Shown: positions 1-9,058, numbered from the stretch's first letter. The stretch is 12,247 bases of DNA from Conidiobolus incongruus B7586 (GCA_000697335.1 JNEM01013702.1:1-12247); one strand, 5' to 3'. Numbers and translations are program-made. Notes: a model not told the origin generated them from the letters alone.

Positions 1-149
1 GAAATTAAAAAAAACAAATTTTGTAATTTTTGATTTTTCAAACATATTATATATTTTAAAAGATTTTTTATATATAAAATATATATGAAAAAGAATATTT
101 TCAAACTATATATATATATTGAATTTTAATTATTATTTTTATTAAAATA

Positions 150-1260
150 TTTTGATTTTAAAATTAATATTTAAATTTAATTATATTAAAACTAAATTAT
201 GACTATCAAAAGAATTTTATTTTTATATTTTTATAACTTAACCATAAATCCTCAAAATCATCTAAAAATTACAAATAGCTTATAAAGATGGTGTTTTATC
301 TAAAACTACTATATATCACTGGATTTGTGATTTTAAAGCTAGAAGGGATATTATTTAAAATTTATTAAAATCTAAAAAACTAATTTCTATTGTTATTTTT
401 TTACTTAATAATAAAGTAAAAAAATATATTAAAAAATACTCTTTTATTTTTATTAGAGAATTATTGAAGCAATTTAATATTAATTATATAAGTATATTAT
501 ATTTACTGAAGTTTAAACTTAGATTAATTAATAAAAATATAAAATAGATACCTTATAATTTAACAAAAACCTAAAAAAGCTAAAATAACTATAGTTAAAT
601 TAAACTTATTAAGGTATAACTAAAAACAAAGTTTTTATAATAAATAATTGCAATTGATAAATCTTAAATTCCTTTATATAATCCTTTACCTAAAAATAAA
701 ACAAGATGTTAGATTAAGCTCAATTAATCCCCTTTATAAATTCCAATAAACAAGTATTTTAAATATAAACAAATATTAATTATTATAATGGATTATAGTG
801 CTATATAGTGTTCTTATTTAATATTTGAAGGAAAATCAATTAATAGTAAATTATTTATTATCTTATTAAATAAAACTATTTCTAAAAGGTATTTTTAATA
901 TAAATTAAAGATATCTATTATTTTACATAATAATTACAAAATATATAAAGTTAAAGCTATATAAGATTTTTTATATAAAAAAATAGAGAGAGTTATCAAA
1001 TCTAATATATTCACCTAATTATAACCTATATGATTATAATTATTTTGGATAATAAAAAAACAACTTATAAAAGAACAAATTCATAAAAATAAATAAATTG
1101 GTTTATAAAATATCAAATTTCAGTCCTTAACAAAAAAACTAATTTTTAAATATTAAAAGCTTATTAAAAGTATAGAAAAAAATTATTAATAATAAAAGAG
1201 GCTATTAATTTCATATTATTCACTAATTTCTATATATTATTTATTATTTATTTAATTTTA
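150..1260 (+). mobile_element. Decayed Tc1/mariner-type DNA transposon, copy 1
   Basis: Conceptual translation of scattered frames recalls a Tc1-family DDE transposase. Around 785-860 there is an I-M-D-Y-S-A-I stretch and then L-I-F-E-G-K-S-I-N-S-K, like the family's W-G-x-I...EG.-NS. segment. Around 920-975 there is L-H-N-N-Y-K-I-Y-K-V-K-A-I, matching the usual H-D-N-x-x-x-H-x-x-x-x-V motif but with the catalytic Asp as Asn. Near 1010-1050 there are remnants of S-P-x-L-N-P-I-E, followed by W-I-I-K-K-Q-L. The copy holds many stop codons and cannot make a protein. Copy 2, at the other end of the window, aligns along almost its whole length in inverse orientation. The ends are uncertain: no clear terminal inverted repeats or TA target duplication were found, and similarity to copy 2 may reach to about position 40. 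Confidence 0.6.
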
Positions 1261-2960
1261 TTTTCAAAATTGTGCTATTATTTAATTTTTGAATTAATAT
1301 TATATTTGTTAATCAAAATAATATAATTATTATTCTATTATTTTTTATATGCTTTTCAATAATTAGGTTTTTTATTTAATTTATCAAAATATATTTTTGT
1401 TTTATCAAATTAAATAATATTTACTTTAATTAATTTGATTTTAACTTTAAATATGATATTTAAGCTATTGTTGTGTTTTATATTAAGTTTTATAAATAAA
1501 GATCGTAGTTAGAAAAGTACTCAAAATATGATTTAGTAAATTATTTATTAATCCTGCTCTTTAACGTATCGGGACTGTAGGTTTAAATAATTGAATCAAT
1601 GAATGATATGGGATTTGGATAAAATCTAATAAAGAAAATAAAGAGAACAAAGAGTATCCTTCAATTATAGACTGACAAAGCCAGCTTAAAATAGAAATAA
1701 TATTGGTTTAGCTATCAAACTGGAAGAGATGATTAATTTTGAAATACAACACTATTATTTTATTTTATAATTTATTTTAATAATTCATGGTAACGTATTT
1801 AAAGAATAATTAATATTTATTCTAATCTATAATATATTTGATTACATTTATTTTAATTAATACTTTTATATAATTTTATAATTATTTTAAATTTTTATAA
1901 TGTTTTTATATTTATTTTATTAAATAATAAATAAATATATCAATTATTAAATTTAATAATAATTAAAATAAATTTAAATTTAAATTTGGATATAGATTTA
2001 CTATAATTAATAATATAAACTATAATAAACTAATTAATATTAATTCTAATAATTATATATATTAATTTTTTTTATTATATACTTAATTGATATATAAATA
2101 AAAATTATCAAAAATGAATTAAATATTATATATATTGATTATACTAATAATAAAAATTAAATTCTCAAAGTTATCTTATATTTGAATATTATTAACCAAT
2201 ATAGTTATCGAGTATTATAAGATATATTAATTTTTAAATATAATTCTCTGAAATAAAATTATTCTATATCGTATCTAAATTAAATAGAATAATTGGAATA
2301 GTTTTAATATTTAATGTTTAATAGAGTGTTAGAGATATTCTTTATTTTTAAACTATATTAATATATAAAATTATTGATAGTTTTGAGAAATAATTATTAG
2401 GTATATAACATGAGATAACCATATACTAGTTTATTTGGTTATTTTTTAATAATAAAACTCAATAAACATATATAATATATTTATTCTGATCGTTGGTATT
2501 ATTGCATTAATAATTAATTTTTTTTAGGTCAAATTTGAAATTTTAAATTTTTCTATATCAGAGTTGAGAATATTATTTTGATTAATTATATCCATAATTT
2601 TTAATATAATATTAATTAAAATCAACAAATGATAACCTTAGAATTAAAATACACTTAAAAAATTATAGTTGAATAATAATTAAAATATATTGTAAATGTT
2701 GCATTATCTTAAAAGATGAATATACTGAATTTATTATATTCTACAATAAAATTGATTTAGTTTATATTGAATATATTTTAATTTAAATTCCTATTTGGAA
2801 AAAAATTCCAAATCAAGATGATTTTAAAATAATATTATTTAGATCATTTGCCTTAACAAAATTGTCTATTACTAATTAATATATATGATATTTAATTGTA
2901 TACCATATTGTTCCTACCAAATGTGTTCAAATAATTATTAAAAGTTAACCTATCTATTCA
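1261..2960. other. AT-rich spacer without a recognisable gene
   Basis: Mostly A/T homopolymer runs and TA-rich sequence, with stops in all frames. The exception is about 1545-1745, which is less AT-biased and holds a stop-free stretch on the - strand at 1564-1707 (48 codons, including W-L-C-Q-S and H-S-L-I-Q-L-F-K-P). No family could be named for it. The last part, about 2879-2960, is the decayed promoter and leader of the CAP pseudogene that follows. Confidence 0.6.
1564..1707 (-). other. Possible short remnant of a coding sequence
   Basis: A 48-codon open stretch on the - strand lies in a patch with clearly more G/C than its surroundings. Its translation has mixed, protein-like composition (for example W-L-C-Q-S-I-I-E-G-Y and P-Y-H-S-L-I-Q-L-F-K-P). 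After one stop the same frame runs on for about 30 more codons toward lower coordinates (R-A-G-L-I-N-N-L-L-N-H-I). There is no start codon context and no known motif. It could be a transposon or host-gene relic, or chance. Confidence 0.2.
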
Positions 2961-3137
2961 ACTCATTGCAAGTCAATTCAATTTCATCATTTTCTACCCT
3001 ATTCTTGGCAATTTAAATTGCTGCAAGTATTAACTCTGATAAATCATCAGCAAAGGTATATGATATGGTCTACTATTAAAATGAAGATTGTTTTTTGGAA
3101 AAATGCCAATCTCAGAAAAATATTAAAAACCTTAGTT

Positions 3138-3175
3138 GAACAAAATGCCCTAAAGCTGAAAATTTTTCTAACTAA
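3138..3175 (+). repeat. Relic of one 48-bp repeat unit in the CAP pseudogene
   Basis: This stretch lines up with the first repeat unit of the intact CAP gene (about 6467-6505, encoding E-Q-N-P-G-A-E-I-P-P-I-E), with small gaps. Two Cys-codon landmarks bracket the region: 3104-3106 pairs with Cys56, and 3324-3326 with Cys226. They are about 220 bp apart here against 510 bp in the intact gene, so about six units' worth of DNA is missing. Confidence 0.45.
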
Positions 3176-3192
3176 ATTCCTTACTGAAAAAC

Positions 3193-3212
3193 ATAATAAT
3201 AATAATAATAAT
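3193..3212. repeat. ATA/AAT trinucleotide microsatellite
   Basis: About six and a half tandem copies of a three-base AT-only unit lie in the middle of the CAP pseudogene, where the intact relative has its 48-bp repeat tract. The intact gene has no such run here. Confidence 0.8.
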
Positions 3213-3767
3213 CTGTATGTTTAATATTGCTCAAATGAAAAATTAGGGTTTGATCAAAAGACTAGAGGACAATATACTGGAAGTAGGAATAAACCGAGCA
3301 GTTGTGGTTCTCCTTGCGGTAGCTGTATCATTATTCCCTCTGAATCTGGAATGGGAATCCAAAAGTTGTTAAGATTCGTAAATGAAGGTTGTGGCAGCCT
3401 TTCCCAACTCAAGTTAAATGAAAATTTCGTCAGTGCTACTGTTTCGCAAACTTATAATCAACAGAAGATAGGCAGGGTTGGCTATAATTCATCTGATGAA
3501 AGAATGGGTGCAAAGATTAGAAAATGTGATTACAGAGGCGCGAATTTTGTGTCTGAAAATGCTACTCCCGGCACCGTTGAAGAAGCTAGAATGAAAATGT
3601 GGATGGAGGGTTTTCACCATAGAAAAAACATTATAACCGCATACCACAAGGGTTTTGAGGATGATAGTATTGGTAAAAATTGGATTCAAACTATAGTTGT
3701 ATTAGATCTTATCCAACTAAGAATAAAAATATCAAATAATTTATATAATATTCTAATTAAATTTTAA

Positions 3768-6164
3768 AAATTTTAAATATATTAATAATTTCAATTAACA
3801 CTTGTCCTCCTAATTAGGGATTGTTCTAAAATTAATACAAACTTAGAACAATATTCAAATTAAAATTATATTCAATGATATATCTTAATATAAGACAAAA
3901 ATTTGTTTTTTGTTTTTTATTTAGATTAAATATTGAAATTTCTAATTTTGATTATATTTTTTGAATTTGGATGTAATAAAAAATTTAGATTATCAGATGT
4001 AAATTGTTGATTCAAATATTAACTCAGATTGACGATATATGATTTGATTTATCATACAGCTTAATCATTTTTTCAAAATTTTATTAATTCAATGTTAGAG
4101 ATGATAGTATTAGAAAATGAACAAATACCATTTGAATATTTATAAAATTATGAATTAATAATCATTTTAAAGGCATGGAATTAAATTTATACATTTTCAT
4201 TTTATGATGATAATTAAATTGTAATACTGTTCATATAGATTCTAAAGTATTTAAAAAGTCAATGTTGTTACAATTTATACCTATTAATTATAAAATCTTA
4301 GAAACTTTAAAATGTATCATAGATTATTATTTTCATGTATACTATTACAATCAAAATTAAAACTGGCGTCAATATATTTAATATGTACGTAATAAAATAG
4401 ATTAAATTACTCTAAAATTAATAGTATTATTAAATTTATTAAGAATTTGAGGAATTTGGAATTTAATTATGATAATAGTATTCATTGTGAAATAATGATT
4501 TTAATCAACTTTCATTTTTATATTAATGTTAATAATTTATTAAATATATTGTAAAATAAGTAATTAACAATATTATTTGAATATTATTACAAAATAATAA
4601 AATAATAATTTAAATATTTTAATCCTCGATGTCATTTTGTATCATTTTATAAAGAATTTTCAAATAATGGAAACTTTGTAACAAATATGATATTATCAAG
4701 GATAGCAGATTAATTAAATAGAACAATTTAATATTAAAAAAATTTTAACCAAATCATAGGTTTCATCTAACATGATCAAATTATACTAGGTCACATGATT
4801 TTTTTAACTTATATTCGATGTGCTTGTAATAAATTTTTATGAAATAATTTTCAATTTAGTCAAATTTACGAATTTCATTTACAAATATTATAAAATATTT
4901 TTGAAAAAACTGGATAGTAATAAATTATAATATAATATTAAGATATATAACCAGCTTTGCCTATGATCAGGTTATAGTGATAAAATTTAATAAATGAAGA
5001 GTCGAAATCTAATTATAAGATTATAAAAATATTTATTCATAGATCTAGTTCATTTTTTAACATTAACAAAAATAGATTAGCAATTATGATTGCTAAATAT
5101 TTGGGTACAAATAGCTATACTATAAATTATAGTAATATTTAAAGTAATTTATTCACCTTATAGAACAAAAAATAATATGTACAGAACATTTATATGGATT
5201 TAATGTATTAAAATTTGTCTCATATTTGTAATCATTTATGTAATACACACAAATATATCCAAAAATTCTGAGAACTTTTCAATAGCAACAAAAGAGAGAA
5301 TGCTAATAATTGTACTGTTAAATATTAATATAATTATTCCTAATTTTAATGAAAAATATGTTAAAATATATAATATGCATTATGAACACTGTTTTCATGT
5401 ATTAAATATTAAAATAATATTTTATTTCATATTATGATATTTATTAAACTAATTTGAACATATATTTTGCCTTTATTAATAAATACCTTATCAAATGGTT
5501 TCAATATTTTATTTAAATTGTAAATTTAAAAATATTCATTAATATGATTGACGATTTAAAAGGTATAATATATTATAATTAAAGTAGTTTTTGATGATTT
5601 ATTGAGTGTTATCTTTGTCAGAATAACCAATGACATGTGAAAAAAATTAATTTAAAAAATCGTGGATTCTAACAAATTTGTCAATCAACTTGAAATTTAA
5701 ATTATGAAGCATAAAACCTGAAAAAATATGTAAACTTGGTTAAAATAAGATATTGAAATAATTCTAAATTATTTTTATAATATTATTTTCAAATTTATAA
5801 ATTTATTAATTTATAATATCCAAAGTTTACTCTATAATCTATTGAATTACAAAATATATAATAACAAAATCACGTCTTTTTAACAATGTTTATATTATTC
5901 AAATATAAGTTGATCCAGTTAAATATTGTTATAAAATTATGTATTTATTTGTATTTTGAATTGGAATGAATTTTGAAAATAATACGATGAGTAGAAAAAT
6001 GCAGTGAGTATTATATAGTACAGCAAAATCAAGTGATTTACATTGGATGAGTAATATTCTAAATGCACGTTTCTTGTAATTGAAAATTTTGCATTTTACA
6101 TCATATTTAATATCATATAAATTAAATAGTCATATATTGTGAGATTTCATCTTACATTGATTAG
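3768..6164. other. 2.4-kb AT-rich spacer without a recognisable gene
   Basis: There is no open frame of note, no tRNA-like fold and no similarity to the flanking transposons that I could see. It holds a perfect 10-bp inverted repeat at 3820-3829/3843-3852 with a 13-base loop, and an 8-bp one at 5077-5084/5089-5096. Both are compatible with chance in such AT-rich DNA. The last 200 bp or so is presumably the upstream regulatory region of the CAP gene, but no operator was recognised. Confidence 0.6.
3820..3852. repeat. Perfect 10-bp inverted repeat, 13-base loop
   Basis: The arms ATTGTTCTAA and TTAGAACAAT are exact reverse complements. They lie about 50 bp past the open frame of the CAP pseudogene. 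The arms contain G/C pairs, which makes them a little less trivial than the usual AT palindromes here. It could be an old 3' processing hairpin, a transposon scar or chance. Confidence 0.3.
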
Positions 6165-6173
6165 TATATAAAG
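6165..6173 (+). promoter_or_regulatory. TATA box of the CAP gene
   Basis: TATATAAAG stands 86 bp before the ATG at 6251, a normal spacing for a TATA element plus a short leader. The decayed paralogue has a TA-rich element at the matching distance (about 2879-2889), altered from this form. Confidence 0.5.
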
Positions 6174-6250
6174 TAATCAGTAATAGCTATTTTTACTCAT
6201 ACTAATCTAATATTACCAAACAGAAATTTAACGATCATCTATTTAATTCA

Positions 6251-7318
6251 ATGCAGTTCCATTCAATTCTCTCACTCTTTGCTTTATCCTTGATCACCGG
6301 TATTGGCGCTGGTAAAACATTTAGTCAACAATCAATCAATGAATATGATATGACCGACTCTCCTTATGCAGGTAGTTTAAGTGAACAAGCTCAATATCCA
6401 GAAGGGGTTGGAAAATGCCATGGAGGAGATTCATCTAAACAGCGTCCTCCTTTGGAAAAACCCGAATCAGAACAAAACCCTGGAGCTGAAATTCCTCCAA
6501 TTGAACAATCAGAAGCAAACCAAAAACCTGGAGTTCAAATTCTCCCTATTGAAAAGCCCGAATCCCAAGAAGAGCCTGAAACCCAAAATTCTCCAGTTGA
6601 GCAGTCTGGATCTGAACAAAAGCCTGGAACCCAAATTCCTCCCATTGAAAAGCCCGAATCCGACCAAAAGACTGAGACTCAAAATCCTTTAATGGAAAAA
6701 CCAAATTCTAAAGAAAAGTCTGGGGCTCAAATTCCCCTAATTGGACAACCTGGATCTGAACAAAAGCCAGATGCTTCAACTCCATCCAAAGATAAACTCG
6801 AATCCAACCCAAAGCCTGAAACCCAAATTCCTCCAATTGAAAAGCCAGAATCTGACAAAGAGCCTGGAAGTCCAAATCCCAAGGGCAATGACAAACCCAG
6901 CATCAAGGGCCCATCATTCGGTAGCTGTGCCAACATTCCATCAGAACCCGGAATGGATATCCAAAAGATGTTAAAGTTAGTGAACCAAGCTCGCGGTAGT
7001 CTCCCTCCTCTAAAATTGGATCCCAGTTTGATCAAAGCGGCAGTGTGGCAATCTCGCAACCAAAATCAGATGGGTAAGGTTAGTCACAGTTCTCCAGACG
7101 GCAAAAACATGAGCACCAGAATTAAGGAGTGTGGATACAGTGCCAATTCTTATATGGCTGAGAATGCAGCATTTGGACATTCTGAGGAAATGGTCATGGA
7201 TATGTGGATGAAGAGTGAAGGTCACAGGAAGAATATTATGAATCCCAAGTTGAGAGAATTTGGGGCTGCTAGAGTTGGCAAGTATTGGACGCAGACTTTC
7301 GGTGGTAAAGGTTATTAA
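6251..7318 (+). CDS. Secreted CAP (SCP/YkwD-type) protein with nine 16-residue Pro/Glu repeats
   Basis: The 355-residue product begins with a signal peptide (residues 1 to about 20, M-Q-F-H-S-I-L-S-L-F-A-L-S-L-I), so it should be secreted or go to the wall. Residues 66-209 are nine repeats of 16 residues, hydrophilic and rich in Pro, Glu, Lys and Gln, probably an extended stalk. Residues 237-355 form a CAP domain of the short YkwD type: L-V-N-Q-A-R-G-S-L-P-P-L-K-L (244-257), H279 in S-H-S-S-P-D-G, E304 in A-E-N, then W319, G-H-R-K-N-I with H325, and Y-W-T-Q-T-F-G-G at the end. The expected His/Glu/His cavity residues are therefore present, with Ala for the usual Gly in G-E-N. The three cysteines are C56, C226 and C294. 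CAP proteins bind lipids or act outside the cell in host contact, but no exact role can be given. The gene has its own TATA box and AATAAA signal. The reading frame is intact and intron-free. Confidence 0.9.
   Translation: MQFHSILSLFALSLITGIGAGKTFSQQSINEYDMTDSPYAGSLSEQAQYPEGVGKCHGGDSSKQRPPLEKPESEQNPGAEIPPIEQSEANQKPGVQILPIEKPESQEEPETQNSPVEQSGSEQKPGTQIPPIEKPESDQKTETQNPLMEKPNSKEKSGAQIPLIGQPGSEQKPDASTPSKDKLESNPKPETQIPPIEKPESDKEPGSPNPKGNDKPSIKGPSFGSCANIPSEPGMDIQKMLKLVNQARGSLPPLKLDPSLIKAAVWQSRNQNQMGKVSHSSPDGKNMSTRIKECGYSANSYMAENAAFGHSEEMVMDMWMKSEGHRKNIMNPKLREFGAARVGKYWTQTFGGKGY
6446..6877 (+). repeat. Nine tandem 48-bp units coding for 16-residue repeats
   Basis: The unit is close to P-P-I-E-K-P-E-S-E-Q-K-P-G-T-Q-I and repeats nine times with no length change (residues 66-81, 82-97, 98-113, 114-129, 130-145, 146-161, 162-177, 178-193, 194-209). 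Units of the E-K-P-E-S form (1, 3, 5, 9) and the Q-S/P-G-S-E-Q form (4, 7) hint at an older two-unit (96-bp) period. Units differ by several residues, so the array is not freshly expanded. Confidence 0.9.
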
Positions 7319-7331
7319 CTTGATAGGATTG

Positions 7332-7337
7332 AATAAA
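7332..7337 (+). terminator. Poly(A) signal of the CAP gene
   Basis: AATAAA begins 14 bp after the stop codon. In such AT-rich DNA the hexamer alone is weak evidence, but the first occurrence right after the stop fits the pattern of the two following genes. Confidence 0.35.
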
Positions 7338-7822
7338 TAGTTTAATATATTCGGATAATTAATAACAATTTTTAATCAAATATCTATAACTTTCATTTTT
7401 TATAATATAATATAACATAATTTTTATATAGAATAATTGATGAATTATAGATTATCCAAATTTTTGTTAGTATTCTAATTGATTTATCAAAAAAAATAAT
7501 TCAAATTCAATTTTTTGTAAATTAAAACATTTCCAAACCTAAATTTTTGAGATGAAGAGTTATATGAAAATTGATATTAAGATTAGTGTTTTTTTAGTGA
7601 TGATTATTTAATTAAATTGTTTGAAATTGAAATTTTAACTTAACTATTTTATAAATTTTTATTCTTAGAATATTTAATGGATATCTATATATTATTTGAA
7701 TTCATCCCAATTTCTAAATTATAAATATTTTAGGTTTGAAGATTCCAACAATTTAACCTAATTTCAAACTTGCTCTCCAAATTATCAAACCAAATTGGAA
7801 ACATTTCAAAAATTTTAAACTA
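7338..7822. other. AT-rich spacer between the CAP and metacaspase-like genes
   Basis: About 480 bp of sequence with no open frame or repeat of note. The last part must hold the promoter of the next gene; only a TATA-like element was recognised. Confidence 0.6.
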
Positions 7823-7830
7823 ATATAAAA
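7823..7830 (+). promoter_or_regulatory. TATA-like element of the metacaspase-like gene
   Basis: ATATAAAA lies 69 bp before the ATG at 7892, a spacing like that of the other two genes. Confidence 0.4.
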
Positions 7831-7891
7831 ACTGAATTAATACTAATATTGATTGTTTTGATTAGAATATAATAAGCATTGAAGTAAAATA

Positions 7892-9058
7892 ATGACTGGA
7901 AATGATCCCAGCTATTACGAGAAGGTGAACAGTTTGTGGCAGAATAAGAAGCCATTGCAAAAGTTACAAAATCCTTTGGCAAAAATTCCTAGACCACCTA
8001 TGAACTTGAATTTGCCATTTGGAAACAAAAGCGATAAGGATTCCAAATCAGGGTTGAAAGACGATGATAACCATACACCAGGCGAGAATCCATCTGAAGT
8101 GTCGTCCAATCATCCCATAACGAGTCCCAGCGACACGGTAGTTGCGGCAGGATCAAGGTGCACTGGGCGCAAGCGAGCACTCATCGTAAGTATTGATTAT
8201 TTGGGTACGAGTCATGAACTCCCCACAACTCTGCTCAAAGCTCAAAGTATCAGCAAATTCCTCACCTCAAATTACCATTTTGAAGCTGGTGAGATTCTAA
8301 TCATGACGGAATCGTCCCCAAACAGGGACGAAATTCCAACAAGGAGGAATTTAATAGCCGCGATGGATTGGCTCATCAGTGGAAGTCAGACCAATGACTC
8401 ACTATTCTTCTACTTCATCGGCCACGGCACCAAACTCTCCGGAGTAGGAGACAATCCGCAAGGCCAATTCGCGATCTATCCCAAAGACTTCGAGCAAAAT
8501 GGGGTAATTTCCGACGATGAGATGATCTCCATCATGGTGCACACGTTACCCCAGGACTGTCGCCTCACCATCGTCATGGACGTCTTCGGTACCGATTTCC
8601 AAGTGAATTTGCCCTATCTTTACAATCCGGAGGGCCACTTAATCAATTCCAACGTTTATAAAGACGCGATGTCTGCAGCTGTCGACCTCACCAGATCGTA
8701 TATGATGAACGACATTATTGGAGCTTTTATTGGTGCCAAAAAAGTATTCGATCAAATTCGCCATGGTGACGATGCCGATATGTTGAACCTCAAGGCTTCT
8801 AAAACTCTCAAGGATGTGATGGTCTTTACGATTTCTAACCTCAATCCAAACACCCCTCCGACGACGCCCGGAAGTCAGCCGAGTATTGGAATTTTGGGCG
8901 AGAGTTTTATGAAGACTTTGGATAAGTTTAGTAACCGAGGACTCAATTTCAATCAGTTTGTAACAGATATGAACGAATCTTTAAAGCTTGAATTTGGTGC
9001 GAGCATTCAATTGGGATCGGGACGTCCCATTAATTTTCGGGAGCTGTTTATTATTTAG
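7892..9058 (+). CDS. Metacaspase-like protein lacking the catalytic cysteine (predicted pseudopeptidase)
   Basis: The 388-residue product has no signal peptide and should be cytosolic or nuclear. Residues 1-88 are a polar Pro/Ser/Asp-rich leader with neither a zinc finger nor a Q/N-rich tract. Residues 90-250 follow the fungal type I metacaspase p20 pattern: C-T-G-R-K-R-A-L-I-V-S-I-D-Y (90-103), I-P-T-R-R-N-L-I-A-A-M-D-W (148-160), F-F-Y-F-I-G-H-G with the catalytic His (H178), N-G-V-I-S-D-D-E-M (203-211) and D-C-R-L-T-I-V-M-D (222-230). The D-S-C-H-S-G box is D-V-F-G-T-D (230-235), so the nucleophile is Phe232. Two other usual features are altered: L-R-G-C-x-N-D-x is L-P-T-T-L-L-K-A (110-117), and the acidic D-G-D-E loop after His is short and nearly free of acids. 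A p10-like end follows (333-388), closing with R-P-I-N-F-R-E-L-F-I-I. Metacaspases cleave after Arg/Lys in stress and cell death; this one should not cleave. Its open frame and high G+C against AT-rich flanks argue that it is a maintained gene. Confidence 0.9.
   Translation: MTGNDPSYYEKVNSLWQNKKPLQKLQNPLAKIPRPPMNLNLPFGNKSDKDSKSGLKDDDNHTPGENPSEVSSNHPITSPSDTVVAAGSRCTGRKRALIVSIDYLGTSHELPTTLLKAQSISKFLTSNYHFEAGEILIMTESSPNRDEIPTRRNLIAAMDWLISGSQTNDSLFFYFIGHGTKLSGVGDNPQGQFAIYPKDFEQNGVISDDEMISIMVHTLPQDCRLTIVMDVFGTDFQVNLPYLYNPEGHLINSNVYKDAMSAAVDLTRSYMMNDIIGAFIGAKKVFDQIRHGDDADMLNLKASKTLKDVMVFTISNLNPNTPPTTPGSQPSIGILGESFMKTLDKFSNRGLNFNQFVTDMNESLKLEFGASIQLGSGRPINFRELFII

Larger units (their letters stand above)
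2966..3767 (+). pseudogene. Decayed paralogue of the secreted CAP protein
   Basis: This is an old duplicate of the CAP gene at 6251. Similarity runs from the leader through the signal peptide to the end of the CAP domain. The start codon position holds TTG (2966-2968), and a stop falls inside the former signal peptide (about 3014). More stops follow before 3225, so no full protein can be made. From 3225 to 3767 the frame is open: it holds G-S-C-x-x-I-P-S-E-x-G-M (about 3318-3353) and a CAP domain about 40% identical to the intact copy. In that domain the first active-site His (H279 of the intact protein) is Tyr, while Glu (S-E-N), the second His (H-H-R-K-N-I) and W-x-Q-T remain. The original stop is lost, adding a run of about 20 unrelated residues. 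Only a stub of the 16-residue repeat region is seen. An internal ATG at 3351 could in principle start a 138-residue fragment, but that would lack a signal peptide and the domain's beginning, so a pseudogene is the better reading. Confidence 0.8.

Noticed and set aside
1-200. Terminal inverted repeats of the transposon copies
   Set aside because: Both copies look alike back to about 150, perhaps to 40, but the sequence is so AT-rich that no end or target duplication could be set with confidence.
2415-2442. Inverted repeat ATAACCA...TGGTTAT with a 14-base loop
   Set aside because: Arms of seven bases are expected by chance many times in AT-rich sequence of this length.
3018-3224. A 68-codon open frame in front of the CAP relic, ending in a run of Asn
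   Set aside because: It is out of frame with the sequence related to the intact CAP gene, its Asn run comes from the AAT microsatellite, and the ends have no gene-like context.
3489-3689. Minus-strand open frame of 66 codons over the CAP relic
   Set aside because: It is the reverse of the conserved CAP frame, and family similarity is only on the + strand.
3351-3767. Functional short CAP protein starting at the ATG at 3351
   Set aside because: It would begin inside the conserved segment, without a signal peptide and without the preceding conserved Cys, so it is more likely the open part of a pseudogene.
4950-5030. Possible degraded tRNA, from a stretch with more G/C and a B-box-like GAGTCGAAATCT
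   Set aside because: No cloverleaf could be drawn, no A-box was found at the right distance, and the B-box match is poor.
5077-5096. Inverted repeat TTAGCAAT...ATTGCTAA with a 4-base loop
   Set aside because: It is short and isolated, with no gene nearby to regulate. It is probably chance.
6381-6692. Second + frame of 103 codons over the repeat tract of the CAP gene
   Set aside because: The 48-bp period is a multiple of three, so an alternative frame that is open in one unit stays open through the array. It has no signal or domain.
6727-7225. Minus-strand open frames opposite the CAP domain
   Set aside because: They are shadows of the conserved + frame with no recognisable features.
7915-8180. 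Minus-strand open frames opposite the metacaspase-like leader
   Set aside because: They are shadows: short, overlapping one another, and with no support from context.
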